Assembly: GCF_024347055.1 (NCBI RefSeq)
Contig: NZ_AP024896.1
Span: 372,001-436,000, forward strand
DNA length: 64,000 bases
Direction: 5' to 3'
Source of the DNA: Vibrio porteresiae DSM 19223
Lineage (GTDB): Bacteria; Pseudomonadota; Gammaproteobacteria; Enterobacterales; Vibrionaceae
Positions within the stretch are counted from its first letter, which is position 1; every line of letters starts with the position of its first letter. The notes beneath the pieces were generated by a model. The model saw nothing but the letters and a program-made list of their open reading frames with translations, was not told the origin of the DNA and ran no database searches. Both the position numbers and the translations under genes were made by a program. Of the stretch, positions 1 through 8,524 are shown piece after piece.

Positions 1-180
1 TATGGTATAGGGAGGAAATGAGCCATTCACAACGGAAATCATGCTCCCTGATTTTTGAATATCGGCGGGCAACATATTGTGCAAATCTTGATTAAAGGTT
101 TGCTTAGGAATCTCTGCATAAACGGCGCTACTAGCAAGGCCAATCAATGCGGTCGTAAGTAGTGTGGTCAGTTTATTCAT
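1..180 (-). CDS. Periplasmic amino-acid-type solute-binding protein, N-terminal part (runs off the window)
   Basis: The minus-strand frame starts at 180 and is open to the window edge, giving 60 residues. It begins MNKLTTLLTTALIGLASSAV, a typical Sec signal peptide with a likely cut after VYA (residue 22). The mature part ends in SMISVVNGSFPPYTI, which resembles the first beta strand of family 3 (polar amino acid) binding proteins. An AGGAAG ribosome site lies 6 bases before the ATG. The start is 24 bases downstream of the nitrilase-family gene, so it is probably the third gene of the same operon and delivers its substrate. The family call rests on only 60 residues. Confidence 0.7.
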   Translation of the reverse strand, partial: MNKLTTLLTTALIGLASSAVYAEIPKQTFNQDLHNMLPADIQKSGSMISVVNGSFPPYTI

Positions 181-204
181 GATTAACTTCCTTGTTATCT
201 CTGA

Positions 205-1011
205 TTATTCTGTCATTAAAGTGGGTTTGCTAAAGCAGCGGTTCTCTAGTGCAGGTAAGATTTGGCGTGCATAAGCGATTCGCTCTTTCTTAATTTCCGT
301 GACGACCAGTTCATCTTGTTCACAAGCGCTGCAGGTCACAACACCTAGCGGGTCAATCACTTTGCTCAAACCGATATTGCGTGGACCTGATTCGCCGATT
401 GCAATCATGTAGCAGGTGTTTTCTAGAGCGCGAGCGGTCGCTAACGTATCCCAGTGATGCTCTTTTAATGGGCCTTTTACCCAAGCGGCTGGCAGAATGA
501 GCGCATCAGCACCATCTAACACTAAGCGGCGCGAAAGTTCAGGGAAACGCAAGTCATAACAGGTCATCATGCCGAATTTAAATCCTGCCACTTCGACCAG
601 TGGAGGCACTTCGGAGCCGGGAATGACATTGGTGGACTCTTTCATTGAAAATGCGTCATACAGATGCAATTTCTTGTATTGGCTAATGATTTCACCTTGG
701 CAAATCGCAAGATGAATGTTCCACACTTTGCCATCTTGAGTGTCGCTTGGAACGTGGACTGTCATAAACACAGTCATTGTAAAATCGCGACTAAAACTCA
801 GTAGCTCAGTCATAAATGGGCCATTGAGAGGCTGCGCAGCTCGGCGTACCAAATCCGGGTCAGCGATATCTCGCGCCAAAATGCCTTCCGGAAAGACCAG
901 CAGGTCGACTTGTTGTTCACTAGCTTGACGCATGTACTCCTGACAGATGCGCAAGTTTTCTTGCCACTCTTTTGCTACGGAGAATTGTCCTAGTCCTACT
1001 TTCATTTTCAT
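205..1011 (-). CDS. Carbon-nitrogen hydrolase (nitrilase superfamily amidase)
   Basis: This 268-residue cytoplasmic protein has the full nitrilase-superfamily triad: Glu42 in VFPEGIL, Lys114 in KKLHL and Cys151 in MMTCYDLRFPE. Members hydrolyse the C-N bond of amides or nitriles through a cysteine thioester. The sequence is closest in feel to the Nit/omega-amidase and deaminated-glutathione-amidase group, but the substrate cannot be read from sequence. It is the middle gene of a three-gene minus-strand operon: its ATG is 9 bases after the stop of the dihydroxyphthalate-decarboxylase-like gene, and its AAGGAC ribosome site overlaps that stop. Neighbouring binding proteins and a MocR regulator suggest a role in breaking down an imported amide or amine. 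Confidence 0.85.
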   Translation of the reverse strand: MKMKVGLGQFSVAKEWQENLRICQEYMRQASEQQVDLLVFPEGILARDIADPDLVRRAAQPLNGPFMTELLSFSRDFTMTVFMTVHVPSDTQDGKVWNIHLAICQGEIISQYKKLHLYDAFSMKESTNVIPGSEVPPLVEVAGFKFGMMTCYDLRFPELSRRLVLDGADALILPAAWVKGPLKEHHWDTLATARALENTCYMIAIGESGPRNIGLSKVIDPLGVVTCSACEQDELVVTEIKKERIAYARQILPALENRCFSKPTLMTE

Positions 1012-1020
1012 GGGTTGTCC

Positions 1021-1977
1021 TTACCATTGTTCGTCAGGGAAGAGCGCATCGATGGTCAGCTCGCGCTTAATGATCTCTTGGGCTTTCAGTTCGTCACACC
1101 AGTCTTGCAGCATCTGCTGGTTTGCTGCGATGCCATTGTTGTTCCAATCGGCAGGCAGAGTTTGATGCGTACGAGCAATCTCAGCCAATATCCAAGGTGT
1201 GGTGTCGGCGTATTTAGCGCGTTTTTCCATCCATACTTGGTAGGAGCGGTCAAACGCGGCACTGATTTTTTGGGCAATCTGTGGATGGGCTTGGTGAAAT
1301 TCCGGTTTCAAAATCAGAATGTGAATGCCTGGTACATAACCACGTTGATGAAAGTATTCGGTTTCATCTGCGACAAAATGAGGCAGTAGTTGGCGATACG
1401 CCGATTGTTCAGAGAAAAAACCACTGGGCATAAATGGAGTACACACGGCATCAAGAGTGCCTTCATCCAACATATCCATCATAGGCTGTTCATTTGGGCA
1501 TGCATCGATATGGCCAGGAGCACCAAACCCGTTGAGTCTGTCGACGATAGGATGTTGAGCTGTTAAGCGGCCGACAAACCAATGAACATCGGTGAGATTG
1601 AGATTGTGGTGACGAAAAATGGCGCGAGTCCAAGTATTACCTGAATCTTGCCAACCGGTTAAGCCGATACGTTTACCTGCAAGATCTTCAATCGTCGTCA
1701 GTGGACTCTCTTTTTTGACAATGATGCAGCGGTGGCGAAAGCCGCGCATTAAGAAGTGGGGGGCTCCGATGACCTTTTTCTCGCCCTTGGCAATCATTTG
1801 GCTGTAGCGACTAAGTGACATTTCACCGCCATCAAATTCAGGGTGACTAGCCCAATCGTCCACAAGGGTATTGACGCGAGTAAGCTGAATATCGAGATCA
1901 CCTAGATCAATTTCGTTAAGCAGCATAGGGGTTAGATAATCCCAATCACGTACCGCTAGCCTCACTTGAGTTGTCAT
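1021..1977 (-). CDS. 4,5-dihydroxyphthalate decarboxylase-like protein (periplasmic-binding-protein fold)
   Basis: The protein has 318 residues and no signal peptide. It shows features of the 4,5-dihydroxyphthalate decarboxylase family, which uses a binding-protein fold as an enzyme: the EMSLSRYSQMIAKG segment, the FRHRCIIVKKES strand, the DLAGKRIGLTGWQDSGNTW segment near residues 100-118 and VCTPFMPSGFF in the second lobe. True members decarboxylate phthalate derivatives; many homologues have unknown substrates. It is the first gene of an operon with a nitrilase-family amidase and an amino-acid-type binding protein, divergent from a MocR regulator. That context suggests a small aromatic or amide catabolic route rather than phthalate use. 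Fold confident, reaction not. Confidence 0.7.
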   Translation of the reverse strand: MTTQVRLAVRDWDYLTPMLLNEIDLGDLDIQLTRVNTLVDDWASHPEFDGGEMSLSRYSQMIAKGEKKVIGAPHFLMRGFRHRCIIVKKESPLTTIEDLAGKRIGLTGWQDSGNTWTRAIFRHHNLNLTDVHWFVGRLTAQHPIVDRLNGFGAPGHIDACPNEQPMMDMLDEGTLDAVCTPFMPSGFFSEQSAYRQLLPHFVADETEYFHQRGYVPGIHILILKPEFHQAHPQIAQKISAAFDRSYQVWMEKRAKYADTTPWILAEIARTHQTLPADWNNNGIAANQQMLQDWCDELKAQEIIKRELTIDALFPDEQW

Positions 1978-2084
1978 TGTTTTACTCCTTAAAACAAACG
2001 GGTTACAACTGATGTAAATTTATCCTAATTGTGATTTTTGTGGTGTACAATGATTTTTTTGTTACTGAACAAAGATAATATTTT

Positions 2085-3419
2085 ATGGAAAAAGACATAA
2101 GTGTGGCGCACCTATCTGATGCATTAAAAGGAATGAATATTCAAGAAATTACCATTGAGATGACTGCTTTGATCCGATCTGGTGCATTGGAAATTGGCGC
2201 AAAATTGCCTTCAGTGCGAAGCTTGGCTGAAGAGTTGGGGATGAGTCCCGCATCGATTTCATCGGTTTGGAGTACGCTCAAAAAGAACCATTTGATCAGT
2301 GGAAGTGGCAGAAATGGGGTGTGGGTCAGTGGTGATAATCCAGCGCCAAGACCGATGCGTTTTGAAAATGTGGGCAACTTTGGCAAAAAGACCAAAGTCG
2401 ATTTAACCTATGCCTCTCCTGATCCACGGTTGTTACCGCCATTATCTCAAGCCCTTTTGCATGCGACACAAAGTGAAGATCTCAATAGTTATCGTCGTGA
2501 ATTCATTACACCGGAATTAAAACGCGCGGTTCAACCTAACTGGCCATATAAAGCAGAGGAGTGGATGGCAACCAATGGAGGATTTGATGCTCTGCAAGCG
2601 ACCATTTCTGCTTTAATTCAACCGGGAACTTGGATTGCCGTAGAAGACCCGACGACTGCGCGGTTGCTTGACCTCATTGAAAATCTCGGGGCAAGAGTCG
2701 TTCCAGTTGAATGTGATGAACAAGGGCCATTACCCGATTCACTAGCGCAAGCCTTAACGCATAAATTGGCGGCGTTTGTTTATCAACCTCGAGTTCACTC
2801 GGTGACCGGCTGCTGTGTGAGTGCATCACGTTTGGCAGAGCTTATGCCTTTGCTGGCAGAAGTCCCCCTAGTGATTGAAGATGATGGTATTGGTGGTATC
2901 GCTACGACGCCAGCCTTGACATTTGGACAGTACTACCCAGAAAAAGTGGTGCATATTCGAACTTATTCCAAAAGTCTTGGCCCAGACTTACGTTTAGCGG
3001 TGTTATCAGCGCCCAAACATTTGGCCAAATCGATTCAAGCGTATCGCAATTTTGGCGCAAGCTGGACTAGCCGCTTGCTGCAAAACGCCGCAGCCTATCT
3101 ATTAAGTAATCCCGAAGTCTCCGCTCATCTAGAGCAAACCAAACAAACCTATTTACAACGTCGGACTTGGTTAACCGATGCATTAACGGCGCGCAATATT
3201 CCATACGTTGGCGAGGCGGGTTTAAGTGTGTGGATTCCTGTTCCCTCAGAGCAGTTCGCTTTAGTCACTTTGGCGATTCACGGATATGCAGTATTTCCGG
3301 GAAACCGTTTTATGAAGAAGTTAGCCACTCCTCATATTCGTGTTGCGACGAGCCAGTTAACTCCGACCATGATTAAAGACTTAGTGAGTACTATCGAGAT
3401 GTGCTTCGATATTCAGTGA
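2085..3419 (+). CDS. MocR-type transcriptional regulator (GntR HTH fused to aminotransferase domain)
   Basis: This 444-residue protein has a GntR winged helix at about residues 18-80 (IEIGAKLPSVRSLAEELGMS-like core) joined to a fold type I aminotransferase domain. The PLP lysine is Lys296 in YSKSLGPDLR. MocR proteins sense PLP together with an amino compound and usually control a divergent operon. It is divergent from the decarboxylase-like, amidase and binding-protein operon, and followed by another amino-acid binding-protein gene, so both are likely targets. The gene starts at an ATG 107 bases from the divergent start; no strong ribosome site is visible. The 1978-2084 gap would hold the operator. 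Confidence 0.88.
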   Translation: MEKDISVAHLSDALKGMNIQEITIEMTALIRSGALEIGAKLPSVRSLAEELGMSPASISSVWSTLKKNHLISGSGRNGVWVSGDNPAPRPMRFENVGNFGKKTKVDLTYASPDPRLLPPLSQALLHATQSEDLNSYRREFITPELKRAVQPNWPYKAEEWMATNGGFDALQATISALIQPGTWIAVEDPTTARLLDLIENLGARVVPVECDEQGPLPDSLAQALTHKLAAFVYQPRVHSVTGCCVSASRLAELMPLLAEVPLVIEDDGIGGIATTPALTFGQYYPEKVVHIRTYSKSLGPDLRLAVLSAPKHLAKSIQAYRNFGASWTSRLLQNAAAYLLSNPEVSAHLEQTKQTYLQRRTWLTDALTARNIPYVGEAGLSVWIPVPSEQFALVTLAIHGYAVFPGNRFMKKLATPHIRVATSQLTPTMIKDLVSTIEMCFDIQ

Positions 3420-3561
3420 GCACCTGATAGACCCCTGCTAACCCAAATAGTGCAATCAACTGCTGGTTTTTAGAGCAGTTCTCTCTTTTATTAAAGCGCA
3501 AATTTCGTTAGTTTATGGGCACTCAATGAGGAATACAGAACAAGAATGGAATTTAACAAAC

Positions 3562-4383
3562 ATGACATCTAAAAAAATAACAACAGTACTTCGTCGTACC
3601 TTGGTTGGCGCTGCGCTTATCGCTTCAGCTGCCACTAGCGTATCTGCATCTGCAGAATCAAATACCGTTGATCAAATTCTCAAATCAGGCGAGTTAAGAC
3701 TTTGTTTTGAAGCCGGATATCTCCCTTTTGAAATGACGGCGAAAAATGGTCAATACGTCGGTTTTGATATCGATGTCGCAAAACATTTGGCGCGTTCAAT
3801 GGGGGTGAAGTTTGTCCCAGTCAATACGGCGTGGGATGGTATTGTACCAGCATTGAAAACCAACAAGTGTGATTTCATCGCGGGGATGACAGTGACGACA
3901 GAACGTAACTTAAGCGTACTGTTTGCTGACGATTATCTAAAAATGGGTCAAACCATTCTTATCTCGCCTAAGCTAAAAGACAAAATCCACTCTTACCGTG
4001 ACCTAAACGATAAGAAGTACACAGTAGCAACGCAAATGGGAACCAGCAGCGCGATTGGCGCAAGCAAGTACCTGTTTAATGCCAAAGTGGATCTTTACGA
4101 TACCTCTGCTGATGCCGTATTGCAGGTCATGAATGGTAAAGCAGATGCATTTGTTTACGACTTACCTTACAACGCGATGTACGAAGCGCAGCATAAAGGT
4201 CAGGTAGTTCATTTAGATCAACCCTTTACCTTTGAACCTCTAGGTTGGGCTATTCGTCGTGGTGATTACGATTTCTTAAATCTGCTGAATAACTACATGA
4301 AGCAAATTCGTGGTGACGGTACTTACGAACGTATTTACGACAAATGGTTTAAGTCGGATAAATGGCTTTCTCAAGTTCAATAA
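3562..4383 (+). CDS. Amino acid ABC transporter periplasmic binding protein (family 3)
   Basis: From the ATG at 3562 the product has 273 residues. An upstream in-frame ATG at 3526 would add 12 polar residues before the signal peptide. The later start gives a normal export signal (MTSKKITTVLRRTLVGAALI, cut near SASA). The mature part matches family 3 binding proteins: GELRLCFEAGYLPFE at the start, YVGFDIDVAKHLA, NTAWDGIVPALKTNKCDFI and a C-terminal YDKWF. It would bind a polar amino acid or related amine for an ABC importer, but no permease or ATPase gene is adjacent. It lies just downstream of the MocR regulator and ends at a strong terminator. Substrate unknown. Confidence 0.85.
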   Translation: MTSKKITTVLRRTLVGAALIASAATSVSASAESNTVDQILKSGELRLCFEAGYLPFEMTAKNGQYVGFDIDVAKHLARSMGVKFVPVNTAWDGIVPALKTNKCDFIAGMTVTTERNLSVLFADDYLKMGQTILISPKLKDKIHSYRDLNDKKYTVATQMGTSSAIGASKYLFNAKVDLYDTSADAVLQVMNGKADAFVYDLPYNAMYEAQHKGQVVHLDQPFTFEPLGWAIRRGDYDFLNLLNNYMKQIRGDGTYERIYDKWFKSDKWLSQVQ

Positions 4384-4413
4384 CTTTCAAAGTTACAGTT
4401 AGCTAAATCCATT

Positions 4414-4439
4414 AAGCCGGACAAATTGTCCGGCTTTTT
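4414..4439 (+). terminator. Rho-independent terminator after the binding-protein gene
   Basis: Arms AAGCCGGACAA and TTGTCCGGCTT form a near-perfect hairpin followed by a run of T. It lies 30 bases after the stop codon at 4383, between convergent genes. Confidence 0.9.
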
Positions 4440-4481
4440 ATCAACTCAAGAATCTGCCATGAAGTATCATATTGTAGCGAT

Positions 4482-5747
4482 TTACTGGTACTGACTGATG
4501 ATCAACGCTGCATTCACGCCACCAAAACCAAACCCATTACACAAAGCATGAGGCACTGATTGATGACGGGCTTTAAGTGGTACGAGATCCAAATCTTGCA
4601 TTGATTCATCTACGTGCTCAAGGTTTAACGTCGCAGGTATTACGCTATGAATAACAGCCATGGCGGTGAAGATACTTTCCACACCACCTGCCGCGCCGAG
4701 TAGATGGCCAGTCGCAGATTTGGTGGCGGAAATCGGTACGTTTGGCAAATAGGCATCAAACACGTTACGCAGGGCAGCAATTTCCGCTTTGTCCCCCACA
4801 GGAGTTGAGGTGGCATGAGCATTAACGTAGTGAATATCTTCGAGAGTCAAATCGGCAGAGCGAAGTGCACGGCGAATAGCATGGGCAGCGCCTGCGCCAT
4901 CTTCAGGCCCTGCGGTAATATGGTGCGCATCGCTACTGGTGCCATAGCCACTGACAATCGCTAGCGGTGTTGCCCCACGTTTAAGCGCATGTTCGAGAGT
5001 TTCAATCACTAAAACACCGGAGCCTTCTCCCATCACAAAACCATTGCGGTCTTGGTCAAAGGGACGCGATGCAACGTGGGGATCGGAATTGGTTGATAAC
5101 GCTTTTAGTGCATTAAAACTTGCGAGAGATAAAGGGTCGATACACGCTTCGGCTCCGCCGACGACGGCTACCTCTGCTTCACCATTGCGAATCATACGCA
5201 TGCCATCGCCAATGGCTTGAACGCCAGCCGCGCATGCGGTCACTGGACAACCAATGGGGCCTTTAAATCCATATTTTATTGAGATATTTCCTGCCGCCAA
5301 ATTGGCGAGGAAAGCTGGCACGGTAAAGGGGGAAAGCTTTTTGTAGCCGCGCGTTTGCATGGTGTCTTGTGCTTGGGTGATCGTTCGAAAACCACCAATC
5401 CCCGAACCGATAATTGTTGCTGTTGCTTCTTGTTCTTCAACATCTTGCGGAAACCAATTGGCTTGAGTTAGCGCTTGTTGGGCAGCGGCAAGAGCAAACA
5501 TAGTGAAGCGGTCCAATTTCTTTTGCTCTTTTTTTTCAATATAGTTATCGACGTCAAATCCACCATTAGGGTCTTGATCTATGGTGGGCACTTGTCCTGC
5601 TACAGTGACGGGAAGGTCGGCGGTAGCGAAATGGTCGATGTTGACAATACCAGATTGGGAAGCGATGAGTCGTTTCCAAACGACATCAACTTGGCAGCCT
5701 AGTGGGCTAACGATGCCCATGCCTGTTATAACGATTGGCGAGTTCAT
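4482..5747 (-). CDS. 3-oxoacyl-ACP synthase II paralogue (FabF-like)
   Basis: The product has 421 residues from the ATG at 5747, chosen because a GGAGAG site lies just upstream; an earlier ATG at 5768 has none. It has the condensing-enzyme triad: Cys in TACAAGVQAIGD, His in NAHATSTPVGD and His in KSATGHLLGAAGG. The C-terminal LCNGFGFGGVNAALI loop is typical of FabF. Such enzymes condense malonyl-ACP with acyl-ACP in fatty acid elongation. The main fabF usually sits beside acpP in a fab operon. This copy is alone and divergent from a TetR gene, so it is probably an accessory, regulated condensing enzyme. Family certain, pathway inferred. Confidence 0.88.
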   Translation of the reverse strand: MNSPIVITGMGIVSPLGCQVDVVWKRLIASQSGIVNIDHFATADLPVTVAGQVPTIDQDPNGGFDVDNYIEKKEQKKLDRFTMFALAAAQQALTQANWFPQDVEEQEATATIIGSGIGGFRTITQAQDTMQTRGYKKLSPFTVPAFLANLAAGNISIKYGFKGPIGCPVTACAAGVQAIGDGMRMIRNGEAEVAVVGGAEACIDPLSLASFNALKALSTNSDPHVASRPFDQDRNGFVMGEGSGVLVIETLEHALKRGATPLAIVSGYGTSSDAHHITAGPEDGAGAAHAIRRALRSADLTLEDIHYVNAHATSTPVGDKAEIAALRNVFDAYLPNVPISATKSATGHLLGAAGGVESIFTAMAVIHSVIPATLNLEHVDESMQDLDLVPLKARHQSVPHALCNGFGFGGVNAALIISQYQ

Positions 5748-5843
5748 TATGCTCTCCATATTGAACATATTGTGATGAACTCAAAACGTAACACTGGCCA
5801 TAATATGATCAAGATAATATCTACCATGTAATGGGGGGCATTT

Positions 5844-6434
5844 ATGCCATACGATAAGAACCACAAGGAAAAGTCACGAAATAAGATTTTGCAGTCTGCA
5901 AAGAACTTATTTTGTCGTTATGGATTTAAAAGAATATCCATCGGCGAAGTGATGAAGCAAGCCAGCTTAACTCATGGCGCTTTTTATGCGCACTTTGAGT
6001 CTAAAGAGGCGCTTTATGAAGCCTGTTTTTCTGAATTGCTTGCGGAAAGTCGCCAGGCAAGATTGGTGAAAAGCCCACTGAGTATTAATAAACTCAAAGC
6101 ATTAGTTACCAATTACTGGGGACTTAATCAATCGACCACAGAAAAGTTGGGGCCGGAAGTGGTGCTATTTAATGAATCTGGCACGGATAACGAGCAAGTG
6201 CGAATTTTGTTTCAGCGTTCCTATGAGAACGTCAAAATGATGTTGGAAAAACGCATTTGGGCGCTAAGTCGAATCCGTAAAATCGAGCTGACCGCCGATA
6301 CGGTGAGTGACAAAGCGCGAACCATTATGGCCGCACTTGTCGGAGCCGTTACTATTGCCAAAATGATCACTGATGAACAAGAGCAGCAACGTCTTTTAGA
6401 AAATGCCCAATCAGAGATATTGGCTATGCTATAG
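5844..6434 (+). CDS. TetR family transcriptional regulator
   Basis: This 196-residue protein has a TetR helix-turn-helix at about residues 10-57: ILQSAKNLFCRYGFKRISIGEVMKQA followed by LTHGAFYAHFESKEALYEACF. The C-terminal ligand domain is not recognisable by motif. A GGGGGG ribosome site lies 6 bases before the ATG. It is divergent from the fabF paralogue with 96 bases between starts, so it most likely represses that gene in response to an acyl or hydrophobic ligand. That target is inferred from position only. Confidence 0.85.
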   Translation: MPYDKNHKEKSRNKILQSAKNLFCRYGFKRISIGEVMKQASLTHGAFYAHFESKEALYEACFSELLAESRQARLVKSPLSINKLKALVTNYWGLNQSTTEKLGPEVVLFNESGTDNEQVRILFQRSYENVKMMLEKRIWALSRIRKIELTADTVSDKARTIMAALVGAVTIAKMITDEQEQQRLLENAQSEILAML

Positions 6435-6460
6435 ACGAAGCCACTCTTCGTTATCTGGTG

Positions 6461-7381
6461 TTATTTACCGGTTGGAGCTGCGGTATTAACGGATGCTCGA
6501 GCTGCAAACCAGCGCGAACCAAACACGTTAAATATCAATCCGATGGCAACGACAACCACACCGCATACTTGTTGTAGCGTGAGGTGTTCATTAAGTAAAA
6601 GCATCGCGCTCAGTAAACCAAAGACGGGAACTAACAGAGATAATGGAGCCACTAAAGACGTTTCATAACGGCTAAGTAGATAGCTCCAACCGCCGTAACC
6701 GACGATAGTGGCAAGATAAGAGAGATAAGCCAGTGCTAACACGTTGTGCCATTTGATCTGCACTAGAGATTGAACAATGACGTCGCTTCCCTCAAAAACC
6801 AGTGAGGTAATAGCAAAAGCACAAGTCGGTACGAGCGCACTCCACACCACCAGGGACATGGTTGGCACCGTATGTTTTGCCATAATCACTTTGTTGGTTA
6901 TGTTGCCAAAGGCCCAAGAACTGGCTGCGCCGATGATCAACACTAAAGTAAACCACGAAAGGCTCGCTGCACTTTGTGCTTGAGTGGTTGCCAACAGATA
7001 TATTCCCAACGCTGCAATGGCGATGGAGATGAGATTGTGGACTTTGATCTTCTCTTTTAGTAGCAACGCGCCAAGAAATACGGTGATAAACGCTTGAACT
7101 TGCAGAATAAGAGAGGCGAGACCTGCGGCCATTCCCAGCTTTAACGCCCAAAATAAGAAAGCGAATTGACCAAAACTGATTGTTAACCCGTAAAGAAGTA
7201 GCCATTTAAAAGGTAGGTGAGGGCGTTTAACAAAAAAGATGGCAGGAAATACAACAAAAGCAAAGCGTAAGCCCGCGAGGAGCAGTGGTGGCATTCCTTG
7301 CAAACCCACTTTGATAACCACGAAGTTAACTCCCCAGACAATCACAATTGCCAGAGCCAACAGTTTATCGCGAAAAGACAT
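6461..7381 (-). CDS. eamA: Cysteine/O-acetylserine exporter, EamA family
   Basis: This 306-residue inner-membrane protein has about ten hydrophobic segments in two EamA repeats. It matches my recollection of E. coli EamA (YdeD) through most of its length: VVWGVNFVVIKVGLQGMPPLLLAGLRFAFV at the N-terminus, YGLTISFGQFAFLFWALKLGMAAGLASLILQ in the first repeat and SRYETSLVAPLSLLVPVFGL in the second. EamA exports cysteine-pathway metabolites. Here substrate specificity is inferred. The gene is transcribed toward the TetR gene and is preceded by tandem hairpins that close the neighbouring AT-rich locus. Confidence 0.82.
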   Translation of the reverse strand: MSFRDKLLALAIVIVWGVNFVVIKVGLQGMPPLLLAGLRFAFVVFPAIFFVKRPHLPFKWLLLYGLTISFGQFAFLFWALKLGMAAGLASLILQVQAFITVFLGALLLKEKIKVHNLISIAIAALGIYLLATTQAQSAASLSWFTLVLIIGAASSWAFGNITNKVIMAKHTVPTMSLVVWSALVPTCAFAITSLVFEGSDVIVQSLVQIKWHNVLALAYLSYLATIVGYGGWSYLLSRYETSLVAPLSLLVPVFGLLSAMLLLNEHLTLQQVCGVVVVAIGLIFNVFGSRWFAARASVNTAAPTGK

Positions 7382-7493
7382 ACTGAATCCTTAGTTGTCG
7401 CCAACCATCAAGAAAACGATCCTGTCACCAGCTAATTAGGTGATGAATCAAATAAAAATGGGTGGAATTTAAGCAAAAGAGAGTTTGCAGAGT

Positions 7494-7555
7494 GCCTCAA
7501 AATAAAGAGGCTGACAAGCAGTAAAATGACTCATAGCGAGTCACTTTACTGCTTG
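7494..7555 (-). terminator. Tandem hairpins downstream of the HTH regulator gene
   Basis: An 18-bp stem with one mismatch has arms at 7515-7532 and 7538-7555 (CAAGCAGTAAA and TTTACTGCTTG ends). A second small stem, GCCTC/GAGGC, lies at 7494-7511. They follow the minus-strand regulator stop by 40 bases and separate the AT-rich locus from eamA. The T-rich part between them suits termination on the minus strand. Confidence 0.65.
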
Positions 7556-7594
7556 AGGATGAGGTGTCGTTGTTAGAAAACGAGTCGTCCCAGA

Positions 7595-8359
7595 TTACTT
7601 TGTACTATCGCTATTTGAGCCGAACTCTTCTTCAATCTGATAGGGGTAATATTGGCCTTCGCTAGCAAGAAGTGCAATGGTGTAATCTTGACGAGCACCT
7701 TTACTTTTTCGATGTAAATCCCTTATAAGTTGCAAGAAATAATTACTCATGTCATCTAGAAAAACCGAATACTCTTCTTTAGATAATTCAACGTTTACTA
7801 TCTTTACTGAAGCACTTTTATTATCTGGATGACAGCAAGAGCGAGTAAGTGAATTTAGTGTTGCATGCCGAATTTTTGCTGCATATAGAGAATTAGGATG
7901 AAACACGGTATGTCTAGGTATATTAACAGTAATGATGTTGTTCGTACCAATTGATATCAAGTCAACGCGTTCTAGTTCTCGTAAATAGAGGTACATTTCT
8001 GCAACTGTACACCCTTGGTTTGCAGCAAGAATATTAATATTTTGCTCATCATAAACTTCAACTAGAAGTTGATATAGGCGAATGTTCGTTGACATTACTT
8101 TATCTTGCTCTTCAGTAAAGTAATGTATTTTTGACATGTTCTTTTCTGCAACAGAAAGAAGAGTAGACAACTGAATATTCAATATCATACAAATAGATGA
8201 TAAACGTTCTAAGCTTAACTCTTGGTGATTATTTAAAGACCGTGTAATAGTCTTTTCAGAGACACAAAGATACTCACCTAACTGTTTATAACTAATTGCT
8301 TTAGTTTTCAGTTGTCTTTTTATTTCTTCTGCAACAAAAGGATATATATTTTGTTTCAT
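7595..8359 (-). CDS. HTH-type transcriptional regulator of the RiPP locus
   Basis: The product has 254 residues. Residues about 14-66 form an XRE-like helix-turn-helix: YKQLGEYLCVSEKTITRSLNN followed by LSLERLSSICMILNIQLSTLL. The remainder has a winged-helix-like stretch (GCTVAEMYLYLRELERVDLI, about 118-137) and a C-terminal alpha-helical part ending in a polar tail. It is unusually AT-rich. The gene follows the MFS gene on the same strand after 165 bases, and its leader carries an 11-bp inverted repeat. It probably regulates the divergent peptide operon or the exporter, perhaps sensing the modified peptide; this is inference. I know no close characterised homologue. Confidence 0.7.
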   Translation of the reverse strand: MKQNIYPFVAEEIKRQLKTKAISYKQLGEYLCVSEKTITRSLNNHQELSLERLSSICMILNIQLSTLLSVAEKNMSKIHYFTEEQDKVMSTNIRLYQLLVEVYDEQNINILAANQGCTVAEMYLYLRELERVDLISIGTNNIITVNIPRHTVFHPNSLYAAKIRHATLNSLTRSCCHPDNKSASVKIVNVELSKEEYSVFLDDMSNYFLQLIRDLHRKSKGARQDYTIALLASEGQYYPYQIEEEFGSNSDSTK

Positions 8360-8409
8360 GATAAAGATTTAACCATCCCAAAATCTACAAGCGAGTACGA
8401 ATGTCAATC

Positions 8410-8476
8410 CCTTAAACTATACATAGTAACTAGGCTATAAATCTAACAATTCCATCAAAGTAATGATAGTTTAAGG
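8410..8476. repeat. Long-range inverted repeat between the MFS and regulator genes
   Basis: CCTTAAACTAT (8410-8420) and ATAGTTTAAGG (8466-8476) are perfect 11-base inverted arms 45 bases apart, inside the leader of the regulator gene. They could be paired operator half-sites or a transcript hairpin. Confidence 0.6.
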
Positions 8477-8524
8477 AAGCGAAAACAATACCATGAATTA
8501 TATATCTTATTTATCTATAAATCA

